Shown: positions 4,934 through 6,781 of the stretch, piece by piece | Layout of the letters: each line of letters opens with the position of its first letter | Position numbering within the stretch: position 1 is the first letter of the stretch | NCBI GenBank assembly: GCA_052143655.1 | Contig: JBKQSL010000340.1 | Span: 1 to 6,781, forward strand | From: CAVSUR01 sp052143655 | GTDB taxonomy: Bacteria; Actinomycetota; Actinomycetes; Streptosporangiales; Streptosporangiaceae | Direction of reading: 5' to 3' | Length of the DNA: 6,781 nucleotides | Translations under genes and position numbers: made by a program | Notes under the pieces: generated by a model | Seen by the model: the letters and a program-made list of their open reading frames with translations, nothing else | Database searches by the model: none | What the model was told of the DNA's origin: nothing

Positions 4934-6453
4934 TGTCTGGCCTGGCCGATCCGGCGGCGCCCGGCCCCGGCGGCTCGGACTTCCTCCAGCTGAACCGGGC
5001 GGCGGCGCCTGTGCGCGGCCTGGCCACCTGGCTGGCCGCCGCGCTGCGGGCAGCCATAGCCGACGGCCGGCTGGCCACCGGCACGGTGCTGCCCCCGACC
5101 CGGATGCTCGCCGCCGAGCTGTGCGTCTCCCGCGGCGTCGTGGTGGAGGCCTACCAGCGGCTGGGCGATGAGGGGCTGATCAGCGCGCGGCGCGGCTCGG
5201 GGACGGCCGTGCTGGCCCCGGCCAGCCCTGACGGGCCCGGGCCGGCCAGCGGGCCGCCAGGTCAGGAGCAGGCTCCAGGCCAGCCGCTCCCGCCCGCCGC
5301 CGTGGAACCATGGCCCTGCGGGCCGTCGGGGCCGGTCCCGGTGCTGCCGCGCCGCTGGGGAGCCGCGGCGGAGATTGACCTGTCGCCCGGTGTGCCTGAC
5401 CTGTCGGCGTTCCCCCGCGCGGCCTGGCTGCGGGCCGAGCGGGCGGTGCTGGCCGAGGCCAGCGCGGCCGACCTGGGCTACGGGGACCCGCGCGGCAGCC
5501 GGCAGCTGCGGGCCGAGCTGGCAGGCTGGCTCGCCCGCACCCGCGGCACCCGGGCCGGCCCGGACGCGATCATCGTCGTCTCCGGGGTTGCCCAGGCCCT
5601 CGCCCTGCTCGCCCAGTCGCTGGCGGCCCGCGGCGCCGCCGCGATCGCGGTCGAGGACCCGGGATCGCGCGGGGCCCGTGACGAGCTGGCCCACTGGGGC
5701 CTGCGGCCGGCGGGCGTGCCAGTCGACGAGCTCGGGATGCAGATCGCCGGGCTGGCCGCCAGCGCCGCGGGCGCAGTGCTGCTCACTCCCGCCCACCAGT
5801 TCCCGACCGGGGTCGTGCTGGCCCCGCAGCGTCGTCGCGGCCTGCTGGACTGGGCCCGGGCCGGCGGCCTGGTCATCGAGGACGACTACGACGCGGAGTA
5901 CCGCTACGACCGGGCCCCGGTGCCCGCGCTGCAAGCGTCGGCATCCGGCCGGGTTGCCTACGCGGGCAGCATCTCCAAGACGCTCGCCCCCGGCATGCGG
6001 CTGGGCTGGCTGATCCCGCCGGCCTGGCTGCACGCAGAGCTGGCCGCAGCCAAGCACGCCAGTGACCTCGGCTGCCCGGTGCTGCAGCAGCTGGTGCTGG
6101 CCCGGCTGATCCGCTCCGGCGAGCTGGCCCGCCACATCCGCCAGGTCCGGCTGCGCCAGCGCCGCCGCCGCGACGCGCTGCTCGGCGCGCTGCGCGAGCA
6201 CCTGCCCAGCGCCCGGGTGCAGGGCATCCCGGCCGGCCTGCACCTGCTGCTCACCTTCCCCGCCCATGCTGGTGCCCTCGATGACGCCGTCTTGAGCGCG
6301 CGGCTGCAGGCCGCGGGCGTGCTCGTGCACCCGCTGTCCTGGCACCGGCTGCGCCCTGGCCCGCCTGGCCTGGTCCTCGGCTATGCGGCGCAGTCGGCTG
6401 GGCAACTGCGCGAGGCCGCCGTCCGCGTCGCCGCCGCGGTCGCGGCATCCTGA
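4933..6453 (+). CDS. MocR/PdxR-type regulator (GntR winged helix fused to aminotransferase-like domain)
   Basis: This 506-aa protein has the full MocR architecture. Residues about 17-94 form a GntR-type winged helix, with ALRAAIADGRL, LPPTRMLAAELCVSRGVVVE (53-72) and the wing ARRGSGTAVL. A Pro/Gly-rich linker of about 55 residues follows. From about 150 to the end is a fold-type I aminotransferase domain, starting SPGVPDLSAFP and containing YGDPRGSRQLRAEL, TPAHQFPTGVVL, EDDYDAEYRYD (316-326, with the cofactor-binding aspartate) and SISKTLAPGMRLGW, where K349 is the expected pyridoxal-phosphate lysine. All key cofactor motifs are present, so it should bind PLP and sense an amino compound or PLP itself. 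Known relatives bind DNA as head-to-tail dimers and activate a divergent gene and often repress their own. The divergent EamA gene is therefore the likely target. PdxR proper usually sits beside pdxS/pdxT, absent here, so no gene symbol is given. ATG 4933 fits a leaderless start. Confidence 0.94.
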   Translation: MSGLADPAAPGPGGSDFLQLNRAAAPVRGLATWLAAALRAAIADGRLATGTVLPPTRMLAAELCVSRGVVVEAYQRLGDEGLISARRGSGTAVLAPASPDGPGPASGPPGQEQAPGQPLPPAAVEPWPCGPSGPVPVLPRRWGAAAEIDLSPGVPDLSAFPRAAWLRAERAVLAEASAADLGYGDPRGSRQLRAELAGWLARTRGTRAGPDAIIVVSGVAQALALLAQSLAARGAAAIAVEDPGSRGARDELAHWGLRPAGVPVDELGMQIAGLAASAAGAVLLTPAHQFPTGVVLAPQRRRGLLDWARAGGLVIEDDYDAEYRYDRAPVPALQASASGRVAYAGSISKTLAPGMRLGWLIPPAWLHAELAAAKHASDLGCPVLQQLVLARLIRSGELARHIRQVRLRQRRRRDALLGALREHLPSARVQGIPAGLHLLLTFPAHAGALDDAVLSARLQAAGVLVHPLSWHRLRPGPPGLVLGYAAQSAGQLREAAVRVAAAVAAS

Positions 6454-6664
6454 TCCCCGCCGCGGATGTCGCTCCCGCTGCCGGGCCTGGCCAGCCGGGC
6501 CGGGGTGCTCTCGCCGATTGGCGCTGACGACCGATTTGCACTGCCCCAGAGGGTGATTCTCCAACGAAGCCGGCGTTGCGTGACCGTCTCATCGCGCCCC
6601 GCCTGTCACCTTGACCGTAGTCAGCCCAGCGTCCCGAGTTTTTCTCGCGCGCCGAGTAACCACG

Positions 6665-6679
6665 CTGCCCCCGGGGCAG
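6665..6679. repeat. 15-nt palindrome CTGCCCC-C-GGGGCAG
   Basis: Seven-base arms are perfectly complementary around one central base. Located in the gene-free right end, it could be a dimeric regulator site. The one-base loop makes it an unlikely RNA hairpin. Confidence 0.5.
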
Positions 6680-6701
6680 GGAGATTGCCTTGCTCACGTC
6701 A

Positions 6702-6716
6702 TCAGGCCAGGCCTGA
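6702..6716. repeat. 15-nt palindrome TCAGGCC-A-GGCCTGA
   Basis: Seven-base perfect arms lie around one central base, 22 bp downstream of the other palindrome of identical geometry but different sequence. It lies just before a possible gene start at the right edge, so a role as an operator for that gene is possible but unproven. Confidence 0.5.
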
Positions 6717-6781
6717 CTACCGGTACGAGACTGAGGTCGAAGAGTTGAAGATAAGTGCATCGGCGGCTGCTGCCGCGGCCC

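Larger units (their letters stand above)
6454..6781. other. Right-end stretch without a supported gene
   Basis: After the MocR stop, 328 bp to the window edge show no convincing coding region. Open frames on the minus strand here run antisense into the MocR gene and look like composition-driven shadows. The stretch is visibly less GC-rich than its surroundings in places (for example CGAGTTTTTCTCG, 6635-6647) and carries two 15-nt palindromes. A frame open to the right edge could start at TTG 6745 (GAGG eight bases upstream, reading MKISASAAAAAA) or at GTG 6755, but too little is visible to call a gene. Confidence 0.5.

Noticed and set aside
4867..6564. Minus-strand open frame continuing upstream of the EamA start for about 1.7 kb, which would give a 911-aa protein
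   Set aside because: Only the part from 4866 downward looks like a protein. The upstream part is antisense to the well-supported MocR gene and is Arg/Gly/Pro/Gln-rich, typical of shadows in high-GC DNA.
6611..6639. Possible promoter with TTGACC as -35
   Set aside because: The hexamer at the proper distance (CCGAGT) does not fit a -10 element.
6251..6760. Minus-strand 169-codon open frame at the right end, including a possible start near 6593 (MRRSRNAGFVGE...)
   Set aside because: I considered whether it could be a transposase or other gene start, but no family motif is visible, much of it is antisense to MocR, and no terminal inverted repeats or target duplication mark an insertion sequence.

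Overview
The window looks like chromosomal DNA of a high-GC actinomycete (Actinomycetota). By eye the GC content is about 70% or more, codon third positions are almost always G or C, one gene starts with GTG, and the protein families (MmyB-like XRE regulator, an ECF sigma factor followed by a CU044_5270-like membrane protein, and a MocR regulator divergent from an EamA transporter) are typical of that phylum. The genus cannot be resolved.

Layout: (1) Bases 1-1535 hold a divergent pair. A dienelactone-hydrolase-family gene on the minus strand is cut by the left edge, and an MmyB-like helix-turn-helix regulator lies on the plus strand. They share a 78-bp intergenic region with repeated ACTGGT elements. 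(2) Bases 1830-3562 hold a two-gene plus-strand operon: an ECF-type sigma factor and a single-pass membrane protein with an exported domain, a probable sigma regulator. A strong hairpin follows. (3) Bases 3662-3866 hold a short, broken remnant of a DsbA-type thioredoxin-fold gene that keeps its CPYC motif. (4) Bases 3829-6453 hold a second divergent pair: an EamA/DMT-type exporter on the minus strand and a MocR/PdxR-type regulator (GntR winged helix fused to an aminotransferase fold) on the plus strand. The 66-bp region between them carries GGACCAA repeats and an extremely compact pair of TANNNT boxes that predict leaderless transcripts in both directions. (5) Bases 6454-6781 hold no convincing gene but carry two 15-nt palindromes, perhaps controlling a gene beyond the right edge.

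The common theme is three small regulatory modules: two local regulator/target pairs and one sigma/membrane-protein pair. I see no mobile element, CRISPR array, tRNA or rRNA. I do not see a clearly new multi-gene system. The most informative features are the MocR/EamA promoter architecture, the duplicated start region of the sigma-linked membrane protein, and the thioredoxin-fold remnant.
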